DNA from: Antedon mediterranea
Lineage: Eukaryota; Echinodermata; Crinoidea; Comatulida; Antedonidae
NCBI RefSeq assembly: GCF_964355755.1
Contig: NC_092670.1
Span: 23,247,201-23,311,200 of the forward strand
Direction of reading: 5' to 3'
Length of the DNA: 64,000 nt
The first letter of the stretch is position 1, and each line of letters starts with the position of its first letter. Shown piece by piece: positions 21,311 through 35,387 of this stretch. A program made the position numbers and the translations under genes. The notes under the pieces were generated by a model. That model had not been told where the DNA came from and did no database searches. It saw nothing but the letters and a program-made list of their open reading frames with translations.

Positions 21311-24300
21311 CTACAAGCAGTGTACAAAATTACATTTATGTTTGTAGTTTTAAAACCATAAAGTTAGTTCTGTATATGTACTGGTATACAGTTATATTAT
21401 TGAATATTCATAAATCTGTCAAGTTTATATACAAACTTTATGGGACCCTGGATATTGTAATAGGCAAGGTAACCAGGCAGTTATAATAATATTATAAAAT
21501 TTATTGATAGTCTAATGCATTTTCTATTGTAGCCACTGTTTACTGAGCACATAATAATGTATTTTAACAGCACTCGCAAAATAGAAGAGTGGCCTGACAG
21601 CAATTGATTATTGTTGCGTGAATGATTTCACTACTTATCGTAACCATTAATAGGATATTTATCAATAGAACTGTAAGACAGTTCAAATGGAACACAATTT
21701 AAATGTTTCTTTATAAATGTAACAGAATTTTATTTACACAGTAATTAAGTGGGCACTTTCCTGTTAAATGGATAAGGAGCATAGTAAAGTTAGGTTTGCA
21801 GTACAGAGAATGTCACTAAGTTTTGTTTATTTTATTACTTTGCATGTGCTTCGAGAATCATTACAAAAAGGATAACACTGTATAAACAGCGAAATCAATG
21901 GATTAAGCAGTTACTCTCCTTGATATCTAAATGCACTGTATAACATGAACACTTGAATCTTAAAATATCATCAAAATACACTGCGATTAAATTGGTGAGC
22001 CCTTGAAATACGCTACAGCAACTGGTCTTGAGATTGGACCGACCGACTGAAACTACTTCAAAAAGCTACTAGATACCATAAACAATACAATAAAATGAAA
22101 GAACAAGATTTGAAGGCACTAACACCAGATTTTCCATTTAATCCTCTTTGTTAAGCATTTTCATGGTTATATTATCACTAACATTGCTTGCTAAGTAGTA
22201 CAGCGAACACAGAACAAAGATCTTACACACACAATAAAAGCTTTGTATATTTTAAGGTAGTTAACTATTGTTTTGTTTTTTTTTATTCAGAGTTAATTGC
22301 TTAGTCTTGACCATTCTCAAACCACATCACTTTTTATTCACACACTTATATTACTTATTATATAATACTTGCTTTGAATTTGGAAGATAAGAAAAACCAA
22401 ACCACTACTACGTCCTAGACAACCCGTCACTTGGTAAATCTATCTATGTATTACCGACGCATGATTGCAAATCGTTTTCTTTTATTTTATACAAAGAAAC
22501 TTATTGTTATAATAATAATAATAATAATGTCCCAATAAATCCGCTATCTCAAAAACTATATTAAAAATCTTTGTGTTATTAAAGATTGATAGGAATTTAG
22601 TATTTGACAGTTAATCGTCTGAAACAATCTTAAATAGCTCCCTCACCAAACAGGTGGTTTTCTAGTACGTTATACATTCTCGTTGAAGAAATTCTTAAAC
22701 TACTATATTTGAATACCTCTTCGTAAACCTTAATTTAACTTAATTACACCACCTGTCCCCTTAAACTTCTTAATTAAAACACATTCAAGTATGGAAGGAA
22801 GAATTGATTTGATTAAGCAACTGATGGTAACGCTTCTCTTCAACAATAAACAACAAACAACAATAACATTTATACATAAATTGGTCCTCTCCTCGGAATA
22901 ATAAACTCTACACTGTTTTTGCAATGATATAAGACTATTGAAAATGCCCCTATTTAAGTATTGTGTGTTTAGTGTCCAACCCACCAGAGTATTTAGAATT
23001 AAACTAATGTACATGTCTTCACATAAATGAACTGAGTATGGCAGGCTACCACTGTCAACTTATATAAATCCTTAGTCTTTGGCTTTCTTTACTATTCTGT
23101 GGGTAAAATTATGAATTCTTTTCACATAAGCTCATACCGAATCAGTTCCATTTTTTTTGTAAAGTTTTTTTTTTCAATTCATAAAAGGTCTTGGTTTTTT
23201 TTTAAACATAAACATTAAACGGTTGCACACAATGAAACAATTACCCATAAACAGTGCTGGATAAGATAAGAATTGTACTTAATTAATTTGTATTTGTAAT
23301 AATAATAAGAATTAAGAATAATATTAATATATCAAAATTAGCAGATCTCTCTTAAAAGTCAGTGCTACGCAACAAACGACATACAACACAATTAGGTAGA
23401 ACTTTGCATAAATTTGAATTACATAGCTACAATTTACAACCACGTTTCATAGTTGCCATTTGATTGCCTTTAAACGGAATCTTTACATTAAACACATGGG
23501 AGTACTGTACAATGAATAAGAAACAGAAATCCAAACAATATATATTAGTGAACACTTATTTAGTATTTCTTTAGTTAAAAAACCACTTGGGTTATTTTCA
23601 TTTTTTTTTCATCAAAATTAGCAAATATAATGACATCCGTATTAATACTCTTTGAGTAGCAAAACACTACAATTATTACTTTTGTGTGTATCAAATAAAA
23701 ATAAGTGCTGTATATATGAAAATAACACTACATTTATTGAACATATACTATCTGTGAACATTTCAGATCAAGTTACTTGCAGATTGGTTATGGCGTGTTT
23801 AAAAAAACCCAACATATATTTTCAAACCCTATATTTGTTGGTATATTATTAGTACTATTGTAGCAGCATGTATTAACCCATTATTTCATGCCTAATTGTG
23901 TCCTATTAACTGGACATAAGATAATCACTAAAGACAAAGTCAAGCCTGCTCCTGGGAGAGTCTTTTTTTTAATATATTTTTTCCAACCCACATCCCAACC
24001 CGACTCCCCTTGGCAAATATTGAGTATGGACTACATAGTAGCCGTGACCCTTCCCCCAACCCCAATACATCCACATCCCTTCACCCATAGAAATACTTTT
24101 AAGTTTTTGCACTTCTGTATATACTTTTTAATATAATTTTTATTTTTTTTTATATTTTAATCTTTTTTTTTAAATCTCCCGGAAGCAAGCAAGAGCACCA
24201 TGTTATCGAAAATTTAAAAAAAAAAAACATGAAAGGTGATTACTTCAATCATTGTTATCATCGTCAAAATCGTTTTAAACTCGTAACGCAGTTATCAGCT

Positions 24301-25786
24301 GCAACAAGTCAACGACCCTGAGCAGAATTTGTGACATCCAAGAGGCATTATCAACTGTTAAAACGCTGAAGACTAATCCCCACTTCTTATTTTAAATATT
24401 TACACCCTTTTCAAACAGATTAAACCACCCCGATATATTTTTTTTTCTTTATATATATTTTTTTTAAACGAGGTGGCACTAAATCAAGGCTAGATAGGAC
24501 ATCTTGGTTTTCTTAAAACTTACATCTAGGTTCAAATTTGCACACTAAATTTTGGAATAAATCGTAAGCACATAAACTTGTTTGCATGAATTAAACAAAA
24601 ATTGCATACGCATAAACAGTATAGAACTCGATGGAGTTGGTTAATCTTATTCTGGACATTATTGTCAAGTTAGTATTCTTCTTAATAGAGTAAAGACATA
24701 GGCACATTCATGTTAAACAATACATATATCTAAGCTTGTATAGCCAGCCTAAAACAAACAAGACCATTATTAAATAAAGGAGTTCTTGATGTTAGAATAT
24801 ACAATCTACAATATATCCAAAATACAAGTTTTGATAATTGTTTTGGTTATCATCTTAACTACAATGTTCTTTTTTTTTTTTTTTTTTTTTAATATTCTTG
24901 GCAGATCTATTAACTAGTTTTGTGAAAGACACTTATTATATCTTGGTACATTTCAGTCCATGTAAAGCCAGATTAGTTACATATAAGTTTAAATGGAAAA
25001 AAAATCGATAAGTTAAGAGTGGAACAATATGTGCATTCCACCGAAACAAATTGCACTTCCAAAAATAATTCCATAACATAATTGTACAAGCTGGCAACAA
25101 AAAGAAAGGAAAACCTTAAAAACTAATAATTTAAATCCGAATAGATATATAATTCAGGTCGTAAGAAACTTCAATTATGTGACCTGAATGTTGATATACT
25201 TATTGTCCAACAGAATATAAAACAAATCACACTGATTGAAAACGATAAAAACGTCATGCAAATACTAGTTCAATATCAAAACAACTTATTCTAAAATATA
25301 CTGAATAGTCTTTATCAAGACACAAAGTTAAGACATTTAATTTATTTCTTCACGTAAACATTCAGCGTTATAGCACCGATTCTAACCTATTTAAAGCACG
25401 AGACAACCTTTCGTGGCATTTCATTGTGTTATTTTTTTTGTATATATTTTTTTTTTCTTATAATAATAAACTTCTTATCTAAATGTAAAAAAGGAAAACC
25501 CTTAAAGAGAGAAGTATTATAATGTAAGGTGTATATGCTTTTCATTACCAAATTGCACATTTGCTTTTCAATTTCCAGCACTCAATGAAAAGACCAACAA
25601 ATCAAAAATAAAAAACCAATCAGTTAGAAAGTTCAAAGTTTAAACTTTCCTCAGCAAGGCTTTTCTAGTGTCTGCCAATACCAGCACACACACCCGTCAC
25701 AAAAACATACATTTATCACTCAAATAAAACAACATTATATAATATTTCCTTATCAAAATAGGTAGCCTTCAATTTTATATTAAACT
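21311..25786 (-). other. Putative TNRC6 3' UTR and intergenic DNA
   Basis: No conserved coding frame on either strand. T-rich tracts and many TTTATT (AATAAA on the minus strand) occur, for example near 25343, so the end of the TNRC6 transcript cannot be placed. Long 3' UTRs are normal for TNRC6 genes. A (TAA)n microsatellite lies near 22510-22530 and a long T tract near 24870-24891. Confidence 0.5.
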
Positions 25787-28700
25787 TTACATAGTAGATC
25801 CCATGCCATCAGCTAAGAGATCGTTAGGTAGAAACCCCATTGTAGGGTCAGTATCTAGACCTCCAGTTGCCCAATTACCTCCTCCACCGCCGCCGTTAGA
25901 CCATGTCTGGCTTCCGCCGAAGCCCATACTCTGTGAAGGTGCACCCCACTGGTTACCACTGAATCCACCTGTCTTTAGTTGAGTAGGAGCAGTATTCATC
26001 AAGCTGGCATTATCGTCAAAAGCAAATGTAGCGTTAATGTTGGTGCCTGATGATATGCTTCGTTGTGCTCTCATTGCATCCTCCATCTTACGGTAACGTA
26101 CCATTACAGCCCGCTGCTGAGCGTTTACCTGGAAGCTTTCCATTGGTCCAAACTGAGAACACAGCTTGGATAGGCTATCCATCTGTAAATCAAACACAAG
26201 AATATTCATGAATTTTAAAGGGATAATCATTGCTTTTATGATGTGTACCTTTAAACTTTTATTGTGTGTCCCTTTAAACTATTATGTGTCCCTTTAATCT
26301 ATTATGATGTGTGTCTTTAAACTATTATGTTGTGTCTCTTTAAACTATTATGTTGTGTCTCTTTATAAACTATTATTAGGTTATAGTTCAATAAACATAT
26401 CTGACAACACTTCTAAAAATAATGTGCAAACGATCAACACAACAGTAATTCCCAAGTGGTTAATAACAACAAAGCAAAACTTGTTAGCAAACTCTAATAT
26501 AGATTGGCACCTTAGGGCTAACATACTAATGCAAGAACCCTGATAAAGTAAAGCCTTATCTACACTATCAAACTTTATGTGTCAAAAAAGTTTGATGTGC
26601 CTATATATGGTAGTGCTATGCTTAAATATGGTAGTGATATGACATCATCATGTCCATATATGGGCACATCACATTTTTTTGACATATAAAGTTTGATAGT
26701 GTAGACAAAGCTTTATACTTAAAGCACTCACATCTTGGGGTACATTCTTCAAGATAAGACATGGGCTGCTTGAGCTAAAGTTGTTGCCAGTAGACCAACC
26801 TACAATGAAAAAGGTGTTCCCTTGGGTTAAGACTGGAAATCTTCAGCAGTGTTCTATCTGGTACACATTCATTGAAGTGCCCCTTTATATGTGGGTATTG
26901 GTGGATATTAATTCATTAAAGGAATTCTCATGCCATAAATTACACAACTCTACAACTAGTCTAGCAGAGATGGTGCAAAATAAAATAAAAACATCCAACA
27001 AAAACAAGTCGTTAATAATAAAAACAATTCCTCAATTTGTTTAAATCAAATATTTGTCAAAATGTTAATATTATCAGGCATATATTATTGGTTTATTTAA
27101 TTATAAATAAAAGTTAATAAATATTGGCAATTTCATGAGTTTACAGAAGAAAGAGCAACATACCTACGCCACCTCCTCCACTTCTGTTGCCAGTGTCCCA
27201 GGATCTTGTTCCTCCAGCAGGCCAGGATGTGCTTCGGCTAACATTTCCACCTCCGTATCCTGGTGGGGGACGTGACAGAGTGTTTCCTCGACTGCTGTTC
27301 AAAGGCACATTCCATAGCTGGTTTGTAAGTGCAGTGGGTTGGTAGACCTGTGGTTCATCATAACTGCTTCCACCACTCCAAACTTGACGTTTAGTAGACG
27401 GATTACCACCGCCACCACCTCCCCATGTTCCTGCATTACCAGCAGTTGTGGCACCAGACCACCCGCTGCTAGAATTTGGCTGCATAGGTTTGGTGAGAAT
27501 ACCAGAGATGTCTGTCTCTCTTCCCCGACCTGGAGTCTTTGATCCGATGCTGCTAATGCTACTACTGAAAAGGCTGCCATTGACACTTCCTGGTGTAGCA
27601 TCAGGATCGTTCTCAATATCCTTTGTACGTGGCTTCCATGGAACACCAGGTTTGAATTCTGGAGGTCCAAAATCAGTCTGAATGTCTGAGCTTGGTTCAG
27701 GAAAGCTCCAAGTTGGATCTGAGATGGTAGAATCAGCACTTTGAGGAAGGCTTTCTGGTGGAGTTGGAGATTTGCTATGAGACCAGCTGTTCTCACTCTG
27801 GTTATCAGCACCTACTGTTAATAAACCAAACACTTGATCATTGCCTTTTGAATTACTGAAGAAATCTTTGAAGCGGGACCGAGACTGTGGAGGACAAAGA
27901 TCGCTGGAATCGGTGTTGAATACATCTGAATCGCTATTGAGCTTGTGGCGATGTGCCTTGGGTACCCGTTGCTGTTGTTGTTGCTGCTGCAGTTGCTGCT
28001 GTATGAGCTGTTGCTGGACGACGTTTAGACGAGCAAGTAATTCCTGCTGTTGTCTCGTAGACGAATTCATTCCAGGTCTGTTCTGGACTTGAATCATCTG
28101 CTGTTGGACAAGTTGGCCGTATCTTTGTTGAATCAGCTGGAAGACAGTCATCAATTGCTGGTGTGAGAGGTGTTGGTTGAGGAGAGACTGATTTATCAAG
28201 CCAGCCTGCACAGCAAGCTGTAGGATCTGTTGAGTAGTGAGTGGAGACCGTTGTTGTTGTTGGCTCGGTAGCGGTTGGAATCCTTGTTGCTGCTGCTGCT
28301 GTTGTTGTTGTTGGCCACGCGATTGCTGCATTGGGAAGGTTGGTGACATGGTACTTTGGCTAGGAAACCCTTTACCGAGCGGAGCATTTGGCATCACTGT
28401 TGCAGTGCTATGACGGGACGGATTGAAAGTTGAGGTGGGTTGAACCGGTGGATTGTCATTTACCCCTTTGGGATCGTTCATACTCTGTTCATTTAGCATC
28501 ATCTTGTTGAAGTCTTTGGTCAAATCTAGGTCCATGTTATTGCTTCCATCAATTTGGTTTGGTAGTTTACTGCTAAGTTCCCCTACAAAAAAATAAATGT
28601 ATTAGAAATCATGTTTGTATTAGGGTAAACATCAAGAACAATTGCAGTACTTCCAACTGCAGTAAGTAATAGTTTATTGAACTTACTCATTGTAGCTTCA

Positions 28701-30193
28701 ATATCAGGGCTATTGTTTTTCAAGGCCATTTCAGCATCTTCTCTTTTCAATCCCATTTCCATCAATCGTTTTATTTTGGATTCCTTCTGCTATAAAAAAA
28801 AATTGTCGCAAATAGACATATGTTTTCTATACTAACTAAACGTTATGGTATTAGTGAAGTGGAAGATTGAGATACTAATAATGATGATGATAATGATAAT
28901 GGCAAAAATGATTACAGTACTAAAACGGTTTTACTTACTTTGTTCCACATGTGACGTGGTCCTCCACTTCCTACAGAGGCTTCACTACCCTGGGAGTGTG
29001 TTTCCCATTCATCATCACCACCACGATTACCACCAGCACCACTACCCCACATACTCCCTACAAAGAAAAGAAAAATTTGTTGATACATATCAGCAAACAC
29101 TCTGGTTTTGGGATAGTTTTCGGTTTTCAGAGAGTTTGGTATGTACACAGATATAAAGTGTTGCTTACCTTGTCCAGGAGCTTCTTCAACATTTCCACTA
29201 CCAAGCCATCCAGATTGCATAGGTTCCTTGAAAGTACTGCCAGCATTACTGCCACCTGCATTCCCCCAATCGGAGCCAGCACCTTGAGTGTTACCCCATC
29301 CTGGGCCTTTGGACTGTGCTACAGATGCATGACCCCAAGACGACCCACTATCTGGTGCCTTAGGGCCGCTATTTCCCCATCCTGTTTGTTTCTGAGGAGC
29401 AGGACCCCAGTCACCTCGATTTCCACCAGCTTCTGGTTTTGGGGCAAATCCTTGTGGTGCATTTGGTTGAATTGGTGTGCCTGGTGGACCAGAAGAGTTA
29501 CTTACAAATTGTTGAGATTGCATAGTACTGTTAGGCTGGCTGGAAGTACTCCCTTGGCGAGCGGCATTTTTACGGTTGATTGCCGTCATGTTCATATTAT
29601 GTTGATTTGGATCGCCCCATATATATGTTCCATCATCAACTTTGCTTTGCTTTGGTGGAGTTGGATCACCCCATCCGGTTGCTGATTTAGGCACAGTGAC
29701 ATTTGGTGTGGGTCCTTTCCATCCAGATCCATATGTTTTTTCTGGAAGAGCAGCAGCACCGGATGCACCACCAGTTGCTCCGGTTTGGTTTTGTGGATCG
29801 TTACCCCAGGAGCCCCAGGCTCCTCCACCAGGTGGTTTATTAGCAGGATTGCCAGAAGCAGTAGCACCACCACCATTTCCACCTCTTTGACCTGGAATAG
29901 GACTTGGAATGTTTCCATTGCCAGGTCTGGGTTGCTGTCCTCTCTGCTGGTTGTTCCATTGTGAAGAAGGTGGTTGTTGTTGAACATTTGGATTGTTCCA
30001 TTGTGACATACCTCCACTTCCTGATGAAGCTCCCCATGGAGGTGATGTCTTATTTGGTTGTTGATTTCCCCACTGTGAATTTCCAGATGTAGTGGGAGGC
30101 TTAGTCCAAGCAGACGGTGTCGGTGGTTGAGACGATATATTTGTGTTTCCGCTCCAACTTGACGATTGTTGTGGTTTTTGCTGCTGCTGCTGC

Positions 30194-30225
<32 letters not shown>

Positions 30226-33200
30226 TTGCTGTTGCTGCTGCTGTTGCTGTCCACCTTGTTGTCCCCAACCACTTTTGTTGTCCGGATTTCCCCATGGTTT
30301 ACCATCACTGCCACCTCCTCCTCCACCCCATGCTGTGGGTGGTGTTGGTTGCTGTTGGCCATCTTTCCATCCTGCACCACCAGGAGCATCCCAGCGTACA
30401 TTCTGCTTAATTGGAGTCTTGCCCCATCCATCATTGGAGTTTACACGTTGCTGAACAACCTGAGATGATGGTCCCTTAGTTCCTGAAAAGTTGTGTGTGG
30501 TAGAATCCATGTTGGGTGTCCTTGGTGGTCCCCATCCTGTACCATCGCCACCAGATTGCTGAGGGTTTGATTCTTTACTTGGACCAGGGTTTCCCCAGCC
30601 ACTGCCACCCCCTCTCGAGTTGTTCCATCCCTGACTATTAGGGTTCTGATTTCCCCATTGCTGAGCTTGTTTGGAATTATTGCCCCATCCTAAGTAATTA
30701 CCCTGTCCCGAATTGGAATCTGAACTTGCTGGCTGAGAACCCGGATTAGAAGTAGGGGCGGATGCAGCACTTTGTCCTCCCCATGGCCCACTGGTATTTG
30801 GGCTGTTGTTACCCCAGCCGGATGAATTATTTCCACTGGAATTAGGATTTGAAGTCATATTGGAATTATTCCATCCCATAGTAGAATGTTTGCTGGAATT
30901 GTCTCCCCACCCTTGCACCCTACTGCCTGCAGCAGATGTGGGTGGACCCTGTGGGTTAGGAGCTGAGCCCCATCCTGAGCAATTATTGCCGCTTCCCCCA
31001 ATATTATCAAAATTGGAGTTGGGAGCACCCCAATTATTTGTTCCTGTCATGTTCTGGGAATTTGATCCTGTATTCCATGAAGACCCTTAAAAAATAAAAG
31101 AAGATTTAATTAATAATGTGAACACACTCTCATCCTGTTGACAATTTAGCTTTGTTAAAACAACATTAATAATGTGAACATTTAAATTAATGTATATGAC
31201 AGAGTATAATTTCCATTGGATTGATGGAATCATGTTTTAATTTAGACTGAAGCTCTATCTACACTATCAAACTTTTTGTTACAAATAACCCCTCACACTT
31301 TTAAGTTTAAAGTATGCATTTGAAATGCTTATTTTATAATGTTCAATTAGAAATAGACAGAAATTAGAGTGCGGTATTTAAAAAAAAAATAAGGAAAGCA
31401 ACAGCCTTTCTCTGAAAGGTAAATACTTTGGTCAAGTTCAATTCCTCACCAACCCCTTTTTATATTGCTTTTATATTGAATTTATTTTTTTGCCCCAATT
31501 GGGCCGCCATTAGTATTGTTTATACAATAAAGTGAATAAATATTAGTTATCGTAGTTATTATAATGCAATTTTTATACAGTGGTGAGGATGAATAAGCAG
31601 TTACATTTTTTTTTTATTAAAGGAATTTATTGATTTTAAATGATTCGCAATCAGTATCAATGTGAAAACATCCAATAAAAATAATATTCTTTGTAAATTT
31701 GACCTTCCTACAGTTTATACACAATTTTTCTGTCAAAAAATGCTGCAGTCATTTGCATAAATGACAGCCCGTCTCTTAAAAAATTATTAATACCATTGTA
31801 ATTATAATGCAATTTATAATAGACAGAAATTAGTGCATTTTTTTATAAAAAAAAAAGGAAAGCAACAGCCTCTCTCTGAAAGGTAACTTATACTATTGTC
31901 CAGTTCATTCCTAAATGCAATTTAGTAGTTTAATATATCATAATAAATATAACATTTTTTTGTGTATATATTTACTTTACCATTATTTACTGCATATTCT
32001 TTATCATTTAGAATGTTTTGAATGATTATGCTGTGTTAACTTTGCCACAAAATACAAGCTTACAGGCTTCAATATTTTACTAGCCTGATATACAAAGTCT
32101 AATGAAAATGGGTCCGGGCTAGTCAACCTAACTTCCTACCAGTCTGGTTGTTGTCTGGTGTGAAATTAGGATGGCAAATAATACCCACATATAATACTTT
32201 AGCTGTAGCATATTGAAATTGTGGTATTATACATTTGTGAATGCGCCTTGTGAACCAGCTAGGGATCAATGCACAATGACTAGTGGTATGTTAATAAAAT
32301 CCTAAAAATTAAACGCTGACAAGTTTTTGTCTTGGCATCCGCATCAACTTACCAGAATTTTGCCAGGCATTCCCACCTCCTCCATTGCTTTCATTTCCAT
32401 TATTCCCACCCTCAGGTTTGTTGCCATTATTATTCCATCCTGATTGATTTCCAGAGTTAAATCCAGGAGGCATATTCCATTGTTGATTGTTGGCATTCAT
32501 GCCTGGAATATTAGCACCAGAATTAAAGCCTGAGCTTATGGAACCACCTCCTGCAGAACTTGGAGGCATTGGCTGGTTCATGCTCACTGGCTGTCCATTG
32601 TTCGGTCTTGCAGTAGCGCCCTCATTGTTAGCTATATTATTTTGGTTATTGTTCAGGCCGCTTTTTGGCCAATCACCATTTCCGTTTCCATCCCCAAAGT
32701 TGGGGTTTCCCCATCCAGAAGTGGGAGCTAAGCCACTGTTGCTACTGTTCATACCTTGAGGGGCACCAGATTGAAAAGAGCCCTGATGAAATAGTGTTGT
32801 TTGAGTTGCTCCACTAGATGCAGCACTCCAGTTGGCACCGCCGCTGCCCATATTACTTCCTCCTCTCTGACTCCACATGGAATTTGTTGCGTTTGTACTG
32901 GACTGCGGTGGCTGAAGTTGCGCTTGACTATTTGGCATATTACCGCCAGGGTTACTCCCATTTCCTCCACTCGTTTCTATATTACTCCCGGTTCCCATAT
33001 TGCCTGTTGGAATACTTGGACCGTTGGCAAGTTTTTCTCCCGCTATTTTGTTTTCCGTTGCTTCTCCTATTGCGGGCCACGCATCTTTATCTTGTCCATC
33101 CACTATAATGCCGTTTGGTGGCTTAACCGTTGCTTGTTCTGCTTTTGTATCAGAATCTACTGTTGCCATTTTTGGCCATTCAAGTTCTGTATGTTCTCCT

Positions 33201-33249
33201 TGATTATTAGTGGCACTATCAGAGAAACCCGTCTGATTTATTCCTTGTG
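25787..33249 (-). CDS. TNRC6: TNRC6/GW182 conserved body (7 exons): GW repeats, UBA, Q-rich, PAM2, RRM
   Basis: GW182 proteins bind Argonaute through tryptophans and recruit PABPC and deadenylases to silence microRNA targets in the cytoplasm. Exons, 5' to 3' on the minus strand: 33249-32353, 31085-29169, 29057-28939, 28789-28687, 28582-27164, 26799-26732, 26182-25787; all phases agree and give about 1640 residues. Seen: dense GW/WG motifs in the first two exons, including DGWGKTPIKQN and DDGTYIWGDP, both matching vertebrate TNRC6; a polyQ run; a UBA domain in exon 28789-28687 (KIKRLMEMGLKREDAEMAL); a Q-rich region; PAM2 near 27633-27674 (PPEFKPGVPWK, PABPC binding); an RRM split over the last two exons (CLILKNVPQD, VMVRYRKMEDAMRAQRS); and a C-terminal tail ending at the TAA at 25787-25789. 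The first exon here starts in phase 1, so coding continues upstream. Vertebrate A/B/C paralogy does not apply. Confidence 0.95.
26551..26714. mobile_element. MITE family B, complete copy
   Basis: Inverted ends: 'aagccttatctacactatca' followed by 'aacttt' at the left, and 'aaagtttgatagtgtagaca' followed by 'aagcttta' at the right. Between them are several 'atatatggtagtg' and 'gacatcatcatg' blocks. It ends only about 17 bases downstream (minus strand) of the TNRC6 exon 26799-26732, just past its donor site. Confidence 0.85.
27960..28330 (-). repeat. CAG/CAA-rich stretches in the TNRC6 Q-rich exon
   Basis: Several short glutamine runs coded by mixed CAG and CAA, for example near 27969-28010 and 28285-28312. 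They mark the Q-rich region that follows the UBA domain in GW182 proteins. Opposite-strand frames here (poly-Cys, poly-Leu) are shadows. Confidence 0.8.
30178..30250 (-). repeat. PolyQ tract (about 24 Gln) in the TNRC6 GW region
   Basis: On the + strand a run of CTG and TTG triplets, read on the minus strand as mixed CAG/CAA glutamine codons. It interrupts the GW-repeat exon 31085-29169 between GWGQQGG and KPQQSSSWSG. The mixed codons would limit slippage compared with a pure CAG run. Confidence 0.9.
31250..31281. repeat. MITE family B, left end only
   Basis: 'agctctatctacactatcaa' followed by 'actttttgtta' matches the family B terminus at 26551. The rest of the element is missing. It lies in a TNRC6 intron. 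Confidence 0.6.
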
Positions 33250-33394
33250 CTGAAAGTTAATAAATTCTCTCATTACTATTTCAATAATAAACGATTTAAT
33301 CAACTCTTAAAACCTGTTAGTCTGTAGTTTCACCATAACTAATGGTAATGATTGTGAAATCTGTATATAAAGCAAAGAACTGCATAGAACACTT

Positions 33395-33481
33395 TGGGAC
33401 ACACCCCTATTAATGGGACACCCTATCCTGTGAAATGAACAAGGGGAAATATAAGTGTTCCAACACTACGGGTTCTACTGC
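33395..33481. repeat. Dispersed repeat, family C
   Basis: 'gggacacacccctattaatg' and 'ggacaccctatcctgtgaaa' at the left, 'acactacgggttctactgca' at the right. The minus-strand end matches 'agtagaacccctat' of the copy at 11650. Confidence 0.55.
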
Positions 33482-35387
33482 AGTGGACACCAACTTTTTG
33501 TATCAACACTGCACTTAACTGGTTTTGTTGTTTAGCAAATATTATATTAATAACTATAATTTGAATTATTTATATTTAAGCAACGTATTTGCATTCATGC
33601 AAATTAATATTCATACGTTTTAATTAAAATTAGAACAAATAATTAATGTTATTGTTTGACCATGCTATTGTGTTGGAAATTTATGCACTTCTTGGAAAAT
33701 TAAATTTATTACCGACCAACTTGCATTTCAAATAAGTTAAAGCGTCTTCACTAGCACATCTTTGTATAATTAAATCAATCATTTATTTTTAGTCTGTGAC
33801 TATAGACTCCATGTTTTGATTATGTTTAAGTTATACATAAAATAGGAAGCATATGTTTGTTTATGGTTGATGGTTGAATTTTTTTTTTATTATTGTCCTA
33901 ATTGTATTAATTTGAACTGAAATAAACCACACTATTGAATTTAATGTAAATAATAGTACAATACATAAACTATGTTAGAAAGACCATCGGGAGGAAGGAA
34001 GGTAGAAGCTAGAGATATAATATGTTCTACACTGAATCTTCAACAAATAAAAGGAATTGACAGTACAAAATATCTAATGGAAAGATATAAATCATACAAA
34101 CATTGTCAGATTCTTGATCCAAACAAGAATATTAAATTCACAATACAGAGAGCAAATTCAGAGCAAATACCAGAAATGTCACAGTACATTTAAATAATAC
34201 AATAGAACAGTAGCAATGAAAAGCAATGATAAAATAGTTACGACACATTTAGAAAGCGTAATATCAACGCTAGATTAACTGGGTGGTTTGTTGTGCTTAA
34301 TGCGGTTAGTAACAATACTTATATCCATTCCAACACAAAGGTAAAGGTTATTAACACAACAACATATTGTCGATAATAGTGCAGAATTTTGGTATGCATT
34401 ATTAGTCTATACAATTTCTCACATATATAATAGGCCAAACAACTATATAACCATAGAGAAATAAGTTAGGAATTTCTCCATGCAATAACTGTTCATCTAG
34501 CCAGTCTTTGTAATTATCACAGCTTATGCTAATTTTTATAATTTTATTAAGGAAGTACAAAGGGTTAATAATTAATGTTATTATGGTTTACTATGATTAA
34601 TGGAATATAAATGACATATTATACCACCAGACAAAAATAAACAAGTTGTGGTTAGTATTTATCAAGGGGCCATAATAGTACATTGAATGATGAACTTGTA
34701 GATTAACGTATCTAAATTAATAATTTATTATGAGGCAGTAGAAAGGCTTCCAAAGAACTGATTAATTATTGATTTTTTTTTTTAAATAAATAAATTATCC
34801 TGAACCTCCAACACATATTACATAATCACACTAGTGGCTATGTAAGTGACATCACATCTTCACAAGGTAACAGCCAATCCCTTCTACAGTATCCTGTCAC
34901 ACCCATATCTCTTGCATGAAAATCAATTGAAATCCTAATTTGTAGGCCATATAAACTGTTTTAAACTTCTTATTAATAAGAGTGTGTATTTTGGTAGACA
35001 GTGTATTTATCTTGTTAATTGGCAAAAATTGTTCTTTCATTCCAAACAGAGAAAATAGTACTGCACATACAGGGTAAATAAATCATAAGTTTATTCGTCT
35101 TAATAACTTTGAATGTGGAATACATATGCCTTTAAATATGATTGATAAAGAATGGATTGTTTAATTGGAGAATTTTACAAATATGACATTTTTGGACTAT
35201 CTAGTAAAAAATAAAGACGAAATCAAAGTGATTCGTTTCATTTTTAAATTGTCAGTTTAGTATTAATTTTGAGTGGCTAAGTGATAATCATTATAAAACA
35301 TTCATTTACAAAACACAACATAATATGCAATGACATTACTATTTGTGGTTAAACGACATACAAGTTTGTTTATAATTCTTTGTTTAC

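Noticed and set aside
29592-30434. A 280-codon minus-strand frame inside the TNRC6 exon
   Set aside because: An alternative frame of the GW exon with N/Q/H-rich composition and no known motif. Conservation clearly favours the TNRC6 frame.
30101-30468. Several overlapping frames rich in Cys, Leu, Ala or Ser across the polyQ tract
   Set aside because: They are shadows of the CAG/CAA repeat in the other frames. The TNRC6 frame has the conserved GW motifs and intact splice sites.
33972-34193. A 73-codon + strand frame starting MLERPSGGRK
   Set aside because: It lies in a TNRC6 intron, has no recognisable domain and no splice partners, and its composition follows the AT-rich background.
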